NCBI GenBank assembly: GCA_902762785.1
Contig: CACWPL010000014.1
Span: forward strand, 1-63,975
Reading direction: 5' to 3'
Source of the DNA: an uncultured Ruminococcus sp.
GTDB lineage: Bacteria > Bacillota > Clostridia > Oscillospirales > Ruminococcaceae
Length of the DNA stretch: 63,975 nt
Part shown: positions 15,644 through 23,219 of the stretch, one piece after another
How positions within the stretch are numbered: position 1 is the stretch's first letter
How the letters are laid out: every line of letters starts with the position of its first letter
Position numbers and translations under genes: made by a program
The notes under the pieces: generated by a model
Seen by the model: only the letters and a program-made list of their open reading frames with translations
The model's database searches: none
Told to the model about the DNA's origin: nothing

Positions 15644-15717
15644 TTCCGCTTCGTCTAATGGTAGGACGTCTGCTTCTGACGCAGATGATGGGAGTTCGAC
15701 TCTCTCAGCGGGAACCA
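15644..15717 (+). tRNA. tRNA-Gln (CTG)
   Basis: Acceptor TTCCGCT/AGCGGGA, anticodon arm TCTGC-TTCTGAC-GCAGA with anticodon CTG (reads CAG), discriminator A, CCA encoded. It directly follows tRNA-Phe. Confidence 0.93.
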
Positions 15718-15721
15718 ACAG

Positions 15722-15761
15722 AAAAACCACGACGCCCCGGACATGTGCCGGGGCGCCGTGG
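15722..15761 (-). terminator. Strong shared terminator
   Basis: CCACGACGCCCCGG (15727-15740) pairs with CCGGGGCGCCGTGG (15748-15761). The A5 at 15722-15726 makes it a minus-strand terminator for the LPXTG-like protein gene; on the plus strand the stem alone may end the tRNA transcript. Confidence 0.75.
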
Positions 15762-15821
15762 CTGAAGATCATGCACGAAGATGCAATGATATTGTCGTCA
15801 TTTTGGGGAAACAAGGTCCGC

Positions 15822-16406
15822 TCAGGACTTCTTCTTGAGGGTGAAGGCAGCGGCTGCGCCTGCGGTCGCCACACCTGCAAGGAGGAGCGCCGGGAAGCTG
15901 TCGCCGGTCTTGGGGGAGTCAGCGGCGTTCTTGTTGCCGGACTTGGCAGCCTTGGTGGTCGTCGCGGCGGCCTTGGTGGTGCCGGTGGTAGCGGAAGCGG
16001 CGGCGGCATTGGTAGCGGCTGCGGCCTTCGTGGTCGCTGCAGCCATCGTGGTCGCTACGGGCTTCGTGGTCACTGCGGTCTTCGTGGTCGCTGCGGTCGC
16101 AGCAGACGTGGTGGGGGCAGCAGTGGTCCCTACCTGTGTAGTAGTCCCTACCTGTGCGGTGGTCTCGACCTGTGCGGTCGTCTCGACCTGTGCGGTGGTC
16201 TCGACCTGTGCGGTGGTCTCGACCTGTGCGGTCGTCTCTACCTGTGCAGTGGTCTCGATCAGGTCAGGCACCTCATCGAACACAGTAACGGCGGACGTCT
16301 CGTCGAGGATGGCGTCGGCCTCCTCGCCGCGCGCGGAAACAGTGCCTGCCATCGCGATCGAAGCGGTCAGGAGGATGGCGGCGATGAACGAAACAGTCTT
16401 TTTCAT
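15822..16406 (-). CDS. Cell-wall-anchored repeat protein with sortase-type signal
   Basis: 194 aa. The start is ATG 16406 behind AGGGAGATC; the frame upstream is open but would run through the promoter. It has a signal peptide (MKKTVSFIAAILLTASIAMA), a Glu/Asp-containing segment, six to eight VETTAQ/VGTTTQ hexapeptides (about 50-100), an Ala/Thr/Lys-rich spacer, and at the end SPKTGDS, a hydrophobic helix LLLAGVATAGAAAAFTL and KKKS. That is the layout of an LPXTG-type sorting signal with SPKTG as the variant motif. No enzymatic domain, so probably a surface stalk or spacer protein. Its promoter resembles that of the 7181-8122 lipoprotein. Confidence 0.8.
   Translation of the reverse strand: MKKTVSFIAAILLTASIAMAGTVSARGEEADAILDETSAVTVFDEVPDLIETTAQVETTAQVETTAQVETTAQVETTAQVETTAQVGTTTQVGTTAAPTTSAATAATTKTAVTTKPVATTMAAATTKAAAATNAAAASATTGTTKAAATTTKAAKSGNKNAADSPKTGDSFPALLLAGVATAGAAAAFTLKKKS
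16131..16254 (-). repeat. Tandem 18-bp units
   Basis: About six copies of GTGGTCTCGACCTGTGCG (plus-strand view), encoding VETTAQ, in the sortase-type protein gene. Confidence 0.85.
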
Positions 16407-16484
16407 GATAATGATCTCCCTTTCAATGTGTAGCTTATCCATTTCCTTCGTGTCAATGATGTCTATCACCCATGCTGTATCTCT

Positions 16485-16513
16485 ATGATACCACAAACGC
16501 TCACATAATTCAA
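16485..16513 (-). promoter_or_regulatory. Promoter of the sortase-type protein gene
   Basis: Minus strand: TTGAAT (16513-16508), 17 bp, TATCAT (16490-16485). The bases GTGGTATCATAGAGATACAG closely match those around the 8195-8223 promoter. Confidence 0.65.
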
Positions 16514-16530
16514 GTGTCGATCTTGCCACG

Positions 16531-16578
16531 ATTTGTCGTATAAGCAACAGATCGTGGCGCATTTGTCGTTTAAGCTAC
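16531..16578. repeat. Direct repeat between divergent promoters
   Basis: ATTTGTCGTATAAGCAAC (16531-16548) and ATTTGTCGTTTAAGCTAC (16561-16578), 30 bp apart, about three helical turns. They lie between the divergent 16406 and 16689 genes and could be an operator. Confidence 0.6.
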
Positions 16579-16688
16579 ATTTGACAAGCAGATCGTAGCC
16601 GATCATATATACCGCAGGAGACACATATGCTTCAAAAACGCGATCCCGCCTCTTGGTCGGGACGTGACAAGAGAAAGCAGGTGTGATC

Positions 16689-17414
16689 ATGAGAACGACT
16701 GTAAAAGGGATGCTCGTCCGGATCGCGGCGACGGCGGCGGTGGTCGGCGGGGTGATCGGGGCATCCGTCTGGCTCACGGACAAGAGCGAACGCCTTGCCG
16801 CCCCCGCGAGCACCGGCCTCCCCTCCCGCCCCGTGATCGTCCTCGACGCGGGACACGGCGGCATGGACGGCGGCTGCGTCTCCGAGACGGGCGACGTGGA
16901 GAAGGACATCGACCTGGCCGTGCTGCTCGACCTGCGCGAGCTGCTGCGGGCGTCCGGCTATGAGGTGCTCGTCACGCGCGACACGGACACCTCGATCCAT
17001 GACGAGGGCGTCGAGGGCATCGCCGCGCAGAAGCTCTCGGACATGGACAATCGCCTCGCGCTCTTCAATTCCGTGGACGGCGCGGTCTGCCTGTCCATCC
17101 ACATGAACCACTTCACCGACCCCAAGTACAGCGGCGCGCAGATGTTCTATTCCGAGACGAACAAGCGCAGCGCTGCCCTCGCGCAGACCCTCCAGACGCA
17201 GTTCGTCACCTTCCTGCAGCCGGAGAACAGGCGCGAGACCAAGCTCGTCGGGAAGGAGCTCTTCCTGTGCTACTACAGCGAGAATCCCACCGTCATGGCC
17301 GAATGTGGCTTTCTCTCGAACCCCGAGGAGGCCGCGCTCCTCGTCACAGAGGACTACCAGCAGAAGGTCGCCTTCACGCTCTACGCCGGGCTCGTGCAGT
17401 TCTGCGCCGGATGA
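16689..17414 (+). CDS. cwlD: N-acetylmuramoyl-L-alanine amidase (Amidase_3, CwlD-like)
   Basis: 241 aa. N-terminal membrane anchor/signal (about 8-28), then a single Amidase_3 domain with the zinc ligands His55 (VLDAGHGGMDGG), Glu71 (VEKDIDLAV) and His138 (SIHMNHF) and catalytic Glu205 (VMAECGFLSN). It cleaves the MurNAc-L-Ala bond of peptidoglycan outside the membrane. Length and the lack of wall-binding repeats fit CwlD, which makes muramic-delta-lactam in spore cortex; a vegetative role is equally possible. ATG 16689 follows AGCAGGTG. Confidence 0.85.
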   Translation: MRTTVKGMLVRIAATAAVVGGVIGASVWLTDKSERLAAPASTGLPSRPVIVLDAGHGGMDGGCVSETGDVEKDIDLAVLLDLRELLRASGYEVLVTRDTDTSIHDEGVEGIAAQKLSDMDNRLALFNSVDGAVCLSIHMNHFTDPKYSGAQMFYSETNKRSAALAQTLQTQFVTFLQPENRRETKLVGKELFLCYYSENPTVMAECGFLSNPEEAALLVTEDYQQKVAFTLYAGLVQFCAG

Positions 17415-17480
17415 TCTTCGGCAAGATCACCAGATCCGCCGTGCGCTCTTTCATCAACATGCTATCTTTATCGTTTACTG

Positions 17481-17509
17481 TTGACTTTTTTTGTGGGATG
17501 TGCTATAAT
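17481..17509 (+). promoter_or_regulatory. Promoter of the transglutaminase-dockerin gene
   Basis: TTGACT (17481-17486), 17 bp, TATAAT (17504-17509) with extended TGC. Confidence 0.8.
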
Positions 17510-17596
17510 ACATGCTAGAGGAATTGGGTCCTGTACAGAAAGAAACAGAAGTTTTGAAGGACGTCGGCGCTTGGCCGACAGGAAGGCAGGATCATC

Positions 17597-19459
17597 ATGA
17601 GAAACGAGAAGAGTAAGAAAAACAGCGATACATCGCGAAAAGCATCCAAACGGATCCGCCGCCGGCTCATCGCCGGGGCAGCAGCGGGCGCCATGCTCCT
17701 GATGCAGAGCGGGATCCTCCCCGTGCGCGCCGCACAGACGCCGGACTTCTCCGTCCTCGGCGCCGTCGGCACGCTCACAGCACAGCAGACGCAGGAGGCC
17801 GCGGCCATCATCTACAAGGGCCTCGCCGCCCATGCGGATGAGGTCGACTTCAGCGGCATGACGACCAAGGTCGCCGTGTCCAACGACACCTTCCAGGATC
17901 TGCTGACCGTCTATGCCACCGTCATCGACGGCTGGGACGTGGGGCTCCTGGGCTACAAGCGCTCGGCGAACTTCGGTCTCGCCTCGAGCCGCCGCAGCGG
18001 GACCTATGTCTCCGGCATGACGCTGACCTATATCGTGGACGATGCCGATTATGACGCGGAATATGCCCGCACCGCCGCCGCCGTGGATGCCATCGCAGAG
18101 ACGGTGGACCCGAGCTGGTCGGATGTCGAGAAAGCGCTCTATCTCCACGAATATCTGGCCATCCACTTCGACTATGACCATGACTACGATTCCTATGCGG
18201 ACGACTTCGAGACGGAGTCCTGTCATTCGCCCTACGGCCTCTTCCTGCGCGGGAAGGGCGTCTGCGAGGCCTATACCTCGCTCTATGGCATCCTGCTGCG
18301 CAAGGTCGGGATCGAGTCGCTGCCCGTTTTGAGCCTGACGCTCGGGCATACCTGGAATCTCGTGAACATCGGCGATTCCTGGTATCATGTCGACGTCACC
18401 TGGGACGACGCCAATGATGCCCACGCCGGGTACATCGGCCATTCGTACTTCATGAAGAGCTCGGCGTACATGACCGCCCATTCCCACGAGGCCTCCGACT
18501 GGGAGATGATCACCGGCGCGGCGGTCGACGAAGCTGCCGTCGCCTCCGATCTCGACGAGGGATTCTGGTGCGACACCCATTCCACGATCACCCCCTATCA
18601 GGGCGGCTGGGTCGCGATCGAGGCCGACGAGTCCCACAAGACGACCGGCTGGTTCCGTCACTATCTCTATGACGCCGCCACCGGCACGGCGACATCCACG
18701 GACATCCATTCGCTCGATGCCACCTGGTATGTCAGCGGCGACCCCGCACATTATTATGTGGGGACGTACATCGTCCCGAGCGCGGTCGGCGAGGTGCTGT
18801 ACTATACCGCCCCGCAGAGCATCTATGCCTATGTCGGCGGCGAGGTGTACTGGCTCTATGACCTCACGGACGAGCAGAAGGCCTATGGCGACATCTATGG
18901 CATGTATACCGAGGACGGCATGATGTACATCGACATCTCCCCCTCCCCGACGGCCGCGAGCACGCGCTTTTCCATCCCGCTGACCGATCTGCGTCCGAAT
19001 GTCACGGACGTAGAGACGACCACTGAGATGACGACCACGACTGAGGCGACGACCACCACCACCGAAGCCACCACGTCCACCACCGAGGCCACGACGACCA
19101 CGACCGAGGCCACGACGACCACGACCGAGGCGACCACGTCCACGACCGAGGCGACCACGTCCACGACCGAGGCCACCACGTCCACCACCGAGGCGACCAC
19201 GTCCACCACCGAGGCCACGACCACCACCACCGAGGCGACGACCGAGTCGCCCACCGAGCCCCCCGCTCCCGTCCTGGAGGACGGCGACTTCGACGGGGAC
19301 GGCATCATCGGCGTGACGGACGTGATCTGGCTCACGCGCTGTCTGCACGGCATCTCGCCGATCAGTGCAGAGCAAGCTGACCGCATGGACCTCTACACGG
19401 ACGGCTCGATCGACGTCTTCGACCTGGCGATGCTCAAGCGCATCGTGGTCGGCCGGTGA
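17597..19459 (+). CDS. Secreted transglutaminase-like protein with Thr-rich linker and dockerin
   Basis: 620 aa. Basic N-terminus and signal segment (about 20-46), then a transglutaminase/protease-like domain with the triad Cys223 (GKGVCEAYTSLYG), His251 (TLGHTWNLV) and Asp266 (WYHVDVTWDD). A beta-rich, Tyr-rich region (about 320-470) follows, then a 90-residue TTTTEA linker and a C-terminal type I dockerin (about 562-620: DGDFDGDGIIGVTDVIWL and DGSIDVFDLAMLKR). It should be secreted and held by a cohesin. Bacterial members of this fold are usually peptidases or crosslinkers; the substrate is unknown. Confidence 0.87.
   Translation: MRNEKSKKNSDTSRKASKRIRRRLIAGAAAGAMLLMQSGILPVRAAQTPDFSVLGAVGTLTAQQTQEAAAIIYKGLAAHADEVDFSGMTTKVAVSNDTFQDLLTVYATVIDGWDVGLLGYKRSANFGLASSRRSGTYVSGMTLTYIVDDADYDAEYARTAAAVDAIAETVDPSWSDVEKALYLHEYLAIHFDYDHDYDSYADDFETESCHSPYGLFLRGKGVCEAYTSLYGILLRKVGIESLPVLSLTLGHTWNLVNIGDSWYHVDVTWDDANDAHAGYIGHSYFMKSSAYMTAHSHEASDWEMITGAAVDEAAVASDLDEGFWCDTHSTITPYQGGWVAIEADESHKTTGWFRHYLYDAATGTATSTDIHSLDATWYVSGDPAHYYVGTYIVPSAVGEVLYYTAPQSIYAYVGGEVYWLYDLTDEQKAYGDIYGMYTEDGMMYIDISPSPTAASTRFSIPLTDLRPNVTDVETTTEMTTTTEATTTTTEATTSTTEATTTTTEATTTTTEATTSTTEATTSTTEATTSTTEATTSTTEATTTTTEATTESPTEPPAPVLEDGDFDGDGIIGVTDVIWLTRCLHGISPISAEQADRMDLYTDGSIDVFDLAMLKRIVVGR
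19021..19248 (+). repeat. Thr/Glu-rich linker repeats
   Basis: Near-identical copies of a unit encoding TTTTEA/TSTTEA inside the 17597-19459 gene, prone to length change by slippage. Confidence 0.85.
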
Positions 19460-19478
19460 CATCTCATCAGCATGACAA

Positions 19479-19510
19479 AAGCCCTGAACTGCACAGTTCA
19501 GGGCTTTTTT
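19479..19510 (+). terminator. Bidirectional rho-independent terminator
   Basis: AAGCCCTGAACTG (19479-19491) pairs with CAGTTCAGGGCTT (19494-19506), then a T-run to 19510; an A-run on the other side serves the convergent minus-strand gene. Confidence 0.9.
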
Positions 19511-19518
19511 ACGGGGCA

Positions 19519-20094
19519 TCAGCGCCCCTTGAAGATCACGATCGGGATGGGCGGGCAGTTCTGCCGATTGACGAAGGGCATCTCCACGACCGTGTAGCGG
19601 TCGCTGTCGAGGGTCGGGAGCCAGGCAAGGAGGGCGTCGCGCTCCTCGAAGCCGGTCTCGCGGCCGTAGTACAGGATCAAAGTCATGATGCCGTCGCCGC
19701 GCAGGAGGTCGAGACCCTGCGTGATGGCTCGGATGCTGGTGTCCGGGCGGGTGAAGATGTTGTGGTCGCCGCCGGGGAGCCAGCCGAAATTGAAGGTGAT
19801 CGCCGAGACCGTCCCGGGGACGGCGTGCTGCGCCATCTCGCTGTGGCTCGCGTGGAGCACGGTGCAGCGGTCGGCGACGCCGTTTTGCTCCAGGAGGGCA
19901 CGCGTGCTCTCCACGGCCGCAGCCTGGATGTCGAAAGCGGTGACGTGTCCTGTCTCACCGACCAGACCTGCCAAAAACAGCGTATCCTTGCCGCGTCCGG
20001 CTGTGGCGTCGATGCAGAGGTCGCCGGGGCGGACATGCTCCTCGAGCACACGGTGGATGATCTGGAGGGCGGAAAAATGCTTGCGCGGATCCAT
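19519..20094 (-). CDS. mnmM: SAM-dependent tRNA methyltransferase (MnmM/YtqB type)
   Basis: 191 aa. Class I methyltransferase of the former rRNA_methylase family: SAM motif DATAGRGKDTLFLAGLVG (about 30-47), FNFGWLPGGDHN (about 101-112) and LILYYGRETG. YtqB/MnmM proteins methylate the wobble 2-thiouridine side chain of tRNA (nm5s2U to mnm5s2U). The start lies one base after the stop of the upstream hexapeptide-repeat gene, so the two are one operon. Ends against the shared terminator. Confidence 0.85.
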   Translation of the reverse strand: MDPRKHFSALQIIHRVLEEHVRPGDLCIDATAGRGKDTLFLAGLVGETGHVTAFDIQAAAVESTRALLEQNGVADRCTVLHASHSEMAQHAVPGTVSAITFNFGWLPGGDHNIFTRPDTSIRAITQGLDLLRGDGIMTLILYYGRETGFEERDALLAWLPTLDSDRYTVVEMPFVNRQNCPPIPIVIFKGR

Positions 20095-20095
20095 C

Positions 20096-20761
20096 TCAAT
20101 ACTTCCGGATGATGACGCCGTCGTTCTTCCAGATGCTCTCCGACGGCACGACGCCGCGCACGCAGCTCGTGGGATAGATGTTGGAGTTCGAGCCGATGAT
20201 CGTGCCCGGGTTGAGGACGCTGTTGCAGCCGACCTCGACGAAGTCGCCGAGCATCGCGCCGATCTTCTTCATGCCAGTCTCGATGAGCTCGCCGCCCGCA
20301 CGGATGACGACGTTCTTCTTGTCGGACTTGACGTTCGAGGTGATGGAGCCGGCGCCCATGTGGGAGAAATAGCCAAGGATGCTGTCGCCGACGTAGTTAT
20401 AGTGCGGAGTCTGGACATGGTCGAAGAGGATGACGTTCTTGAGCTCCACGGAGTTGCCGACCACGCAGTCCGCGCCGACGAGCGCACTGCCGCGGATGAA
20501 GGCACAGTGCCGCACCTCCGTGCGCGGCCCGATGATGCAGGGCGCGCCCAGATAGGCCGAGGGGAACACGGTGGCCGTCTTGTGGACCCAGACATGCTCG
20601 CTCACGCAGTCGTACTCATTCGGGTCGAGCGTCTCACCGAGGGCGACGATCATGTCCTTGATGCCTGGGAGCGCCTCCCAGGGGTACTTGAAGCCGCGCA
20701 GATAGTCGGCAGCCAGCGTGTGCTCGAGGTCAAACAGCGCTTGGATGGTCAGTTCTTCCAT
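20096..20761 (-). CDS. Left-handed beta-helix (hexapeptide) nucleotidyl/acyltransferase-like protein
   Basis: 221 aa, from ATG 20761 behind GGGAAGGA. The protein is mainly hexapeptide repeats (VWVHKTATVFPSAYLGAPC onward), like the C-terminal half of GlmU/sugar-1-phosphate transferases, and contains YVGDSILGYFSHMGAGSITS, the kind of turn that carries acyl-acceptor residues. The N-terminal ~65 residues are short and lack a nucleotidyltransferase signature, so the common label UDP-GlcNAc pyrophosphorylase is doubtful; acetyltransfer is more likely. It is cotranscribed with mnmM. Confidence 0.75.
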   Translation of the reverse strand: MEELTIQALFDLEHTLAADYLRGFKYPWEALPGIKDMIVALGETLDPNEYDCVSEHVWVHKTATVFPSAYLGAPCIIGPRTEVRHCAFIRGSALVGADCVVGNSVELKNVILFDHVQTPHYNYVGDSILGYFSHMGAGSITSNVKSDKKNVVIRAGGELIETGMKKIGAMLGDFVEVGCNSVLNPGTIIGSNSNIYPTSCVRGVVPSESIWKNDGVIIRKY

Positions 20762-20821
20762 GATACGGTCCTTCCCTGCTGCATGCGGCAGCATCGTTTT
20801 TTGGTCACAGCGGACAGATAA

Positions 20822-20848
20822 AAGAAAAAGCCCGCTGACACAGCAGGC
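20822..20848 (-). terminator. Terminator of the Val-Asp-Gly-Cys tRNA operon
   Basis: Minus strand: GCCTGCTG pairs with CAGCGGGC, followed by TTTTTCTT. Confidence 0.8.
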
Positions 20849-20920
20849 CTAGTCCCGTTGGATGCAGAGCAAAAGAAAACACGCTCCCCACCTATTCTAG
20901 CGTGGAAAGCGTGTTTGCAG

Positions 20921-20991
20921 AGGCGCCAGCCGGATTTGAACCGGCGATCATGGTGTTGCAGACCAACGCCTTACCACTTGGCTATAGCGCC
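20921..20991 (-). tRNA. tRNA-Cys (GCA)
   Basis: Acceptor GGCGCTA/TGGCGCC, anticodon loop CTGCAAC with anticodon GCA, discriminator T; 71 nt, CCA not encoded. The first anticodon-stem pair is T-T. Confidence 0.9.
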
Positions 20992-20995
20992 ATAT

Positions 20996-21071
20996 TGGAG
21001 CGGATTACGAGGCTCGAACTCGCTACCTCCACCTTGGCAAGGTGGCGCTCTACCAGATGAGCTAAATCCGC
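20996..21071 (-). tRNA. tRNA-Gly (GCC)
   Basis: Acceptor GCGGATT/AATCCGC, anticodon arm CCACC-TTGCCAA-GGTGG with anticodon GCC, CCA encoded. Confidence 0.93.
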
Positions 21072-21076
21072 AAAAG

Positions 21077-21150
21077 CGACCCAGATGAGGCTCGAACTCA
21101 CGACCTCCGCCGTGACAGGGCGGCGCTCTAACCAACTGAGCTACTGGGCC
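21077..21150 (-). tRNA. tRNA-Asp (GTC)
   Basis: Acceptor GGCCCAG/CTGGGTC, anticodon arm CCGCC-CTGTCAC-GGCGG with anticodon GTC, discriminator G; CCA not encoded. Confidence 0.93.
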
Positions 21151-21152
21151 AT

Positions 21153-21228
21153 TGGTGGAAACTATAGGGCTCGAACCTATGACCCTCTGCTTGTAAGGCA
21201 GATGCTCTCCCAGCTGAGCTAAGCTTCC
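21153..21228 (-). tRNA. tRNA-Val (TAC)
   Basis: Acceptor GGAAGCT/AGTTTCC, anticodon arm TCTGC-CTTACAA-GCAGA with anticodon TAC, discriminator A, CCA encoded. First in the operon. Confidence 0.93.
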
Positions 21229-21259
21229 ATCCGTTGTCGTCATCCCTGACGACTTGTTT

Positions 21260-21288
21260 ATTATACCACATCTTCGCGAGATCGTCAA
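21260..21288 (-). promoter_or_regulatory. Promoter of the four-tRNA operon
   Basis: Minus strand: TTGACG (21288-21283), 17 bp, TATAAT (21265-21260) with TGG before it. Confidence 0.85.
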
Positions 21289-21468
21289 GGGGTTTTTTCA
21301 AATTTTTTCAAAAAATCTTTGCCGGCTCGCCGAACTGACGAAAAGCAGCGGATACTGTCGCAAAAATGATCTCCATGCGTCTCCCCGCTCCACGCATCGT
21401 GCCCCGCTCCACCTTGGGAACGGGGCATATCAAAAGGAGAAATGAAGAAGATAATGGAGCTGTCGATG

Positions 21469-23001
21469 TTAGAGGGACTGGCCGTCCTGGGTGTCGATGC
21501 CGTAGCCCTGCGGGAGCGCCTCCTGCGTGGAGCCGTCCTGGCCAAAGACCTGACCGCCTCTGCCGCGGCCGTAGGACTGTCCGTCCTGCGGGTAGCCGGT
21601 CTGGCCATCCTGTGCGGCACCGTCCTGTGTGAAGTCACGACCGTAGCCCTGTGCAAAGCCGTCCTGCGGATAGCCGGACTGGCCATCCTGTGCGTAGCCC
21701 TGGCCGCCGAAGCCCATGCCGCCGCGGCCGCCGAAGCCGCCCATACCGCCGCCCATCATCGAGGCAGGGATCTCGTCGACCTCGGTGCCGTTGATGATGA
21801 TGGTGCCGCCGTTGAACTCGGCTGTGCGGTCATAGTCGAAGGAGGAGGTCGGCGCGGTGATGTCGATGGTGCCGCCGTTGACGTAGACGCTGCCGTTGGA
21901 GTCGATCGCGTCGGTGTCGCCCTGGCCCATCTGGATGGTGACGCTGCCGCCGTTGATCTCGACGGCCGTCTCGACCGTCGTGGTGGACGCGGCGGCGTTG
22001 ATGCCATCATCGGTCGCGGCGATGGCGATGGTGCCGTCGTTGATCTGGACATAGGTGGCCTCGAGGCCCTCGGGGGCGGTGATCGTGAAGGTGCCGCCGT
22101 CGATCTGGAGGACGGTGGTCGCCTGGACGCCGTCGCTGCCGGCCTGGATCTGGAAGGTGCCGTCCGTGATGAGGATGGCGCCCTCGCCCTCATCGTTCTC
22201 ACAGTGCATGGCGTCCTTGTCGGTGGTGATGGTAAAGCTGCCGCCGCAGATGGAGATGCTGTCGTTCGCCTCGAGGGCGTCCGCGGCGCAGGTGATGGTA
22301 TAGGTACCGCCCGTGACCTTGAGGTCGTCCTTGGTGGTGACGCCGTTATCGGTGGAGCTGATCGTCAGGGAGCCGGTGCCATTGAGCACGAGGTCGGACT
22401 TTGAGAAGATCACGGCGTCCGTGTTGTTCTCACCGTCGGCGGTGAAGGTGCCGGTGACAGAGAGCGTGTTGTCCGCGGCGCTGGTCACGAAGACCTTGTC
22501 GGCGCTCTTGACATAGATCGCAGGAGCAGCGGCGTTCGTGATGCTCACACCGTCGAGCACGAGCTGGACCTTATCGCTGTCAGCCGCCTCGATGAGGACG
22601 GTGCAGTCGGTCGCCGTACCGCTGAGGACGTAGACGCCCTCGCTCGTGATGGTCAGGGTATGGCCGCTCTCGGCGGTGAGGTACTGTGCCGCAGAGAGAT
22701 CGGCGGTCTGGGTGAGGTCACGCTCGGTGAAGAGGGACGTGCTGTCGATCATGCCGGATGCGTTGCCGGTGAAGGCCGTCGTCACGACGGCTGCGCTGTT
22801 CACAGCGGAGACGGTCTCGGACGGCGCCTCATCCTCGGCAGACGCGGCCTCGGTGTTCGCGTCGTTGTCCACATCGGCAGAGACAGCGGCCGTGGTCTCA
22901 TCGAGGACGGCGGTCGTGCCGGAGAGGTCGGTGCTGCAAGCGGTCATCGCCAGCGAGGCGGCGAGCAGGGCAGCAGTCATCAGCATGTTCTTCTTATTCA
23001 T
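21469..23001 (-). CDS. Cthe_2159-like carbohydrate-binding lipoprotein
   Basis: 510 aa. Lipobox LAMTACS at residue ~22 follows a standard signal peptide. An acidic spacer (about 30-90) leads into repeated beta-strand turns with GGTxTI, NGG and DxI patterns (about 105-410), the layout of the Cthe_2159 family of beta-helix, polygalacturonate-binding proteins. The tail (about 415-510) is low-complexity Gly/Gln/Tyr/Asp (GMGGFGGRGGMGFGGQGY, then QDGQSGYPQDG repeats). Likely a surface protein touching plant polysaccharide. Monocistronic, in line with the dockerin enzymes elsewhere in the window. A possible TATAAT lies near 23070 on the minus strand, without a clear -35. Confidence 0.8.
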   Translation of the reverse strand: MNKKNMLMTAALLAASLAMTACSTDLSGTTAVLDETTAAVSADVDNDANTEAASAEDEAPSETVSAVNSAAVVTTAFTGNASGMIDSTSLFTERDLTQTADLSAAQYLTAESGHTLTITSEGVYVLSGTATDCTVLIEAADSDKVQLVLDGVSITNAAAPAIYVKSADKVFVTSAADNTLSVTGTFTADGENNTDAVIFSKSDLVLNGTGSLTISSTDNGVTTKDDLKVTGGTYTITCAADALEANDSISICGGSFTITTDKDAMHCENDEGEGAILITDGTFQIQAGSDGVQATTVLQIDGGTFTITAPEGLEATYVQINDGTIAIAATDDGINAAASTTTVETAVEINGGSVTIQMGQGDTDAIDSNGSVYVNGGTIDITAPTSSFDYDRTAEFNGGTIIINGTEVDEIPASMMGGGMGGFGGRGGMGFGGQGYAQDGQSGYPQDGFAQGYGRDFTQDGAAQDGQTGYPQDGQSYGRGRGGQVFGQDGSTQEALPQGYGIDTQDGQSL

Positions 23002-23178
23002 AAGATCGCTTCCTTTCTAGGGGCGTCCCTCCGTGGGAGGGGGTATCTTCTGTTTCATTGTCTGTATTATACGCCCCTATTTTGTGGAACAGCGCATGGG
23101 TCTGTGAAGATCTGGAGAAAGACTGGTGAGGTTTTTGGAAGACGTTCACAAAAAGTCAACAGATCGTGCCATCCGATA

Positions 23179-23187
23179 TGGTATAAT
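23179..23187 (+). promoter_or_regulatory. Extended -10 promoter of nrnA
   Basis: TGGTATAAT with no good -35 box at the expected distance; the extended TG may compensate. Confidence 0.5.
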
Positions 23188-23219
23188 ATAGGTATTATGA
23201 GCTTTCAGGAGGGATACCC

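Noticed and set aside
17468-19519. A 683-codon minus-strand frame opposite the transglutaminase gene
   Set aside because: Low-complexity Gly/Arg runs mirror the Thr-rich linker of the real gene; no start signal.
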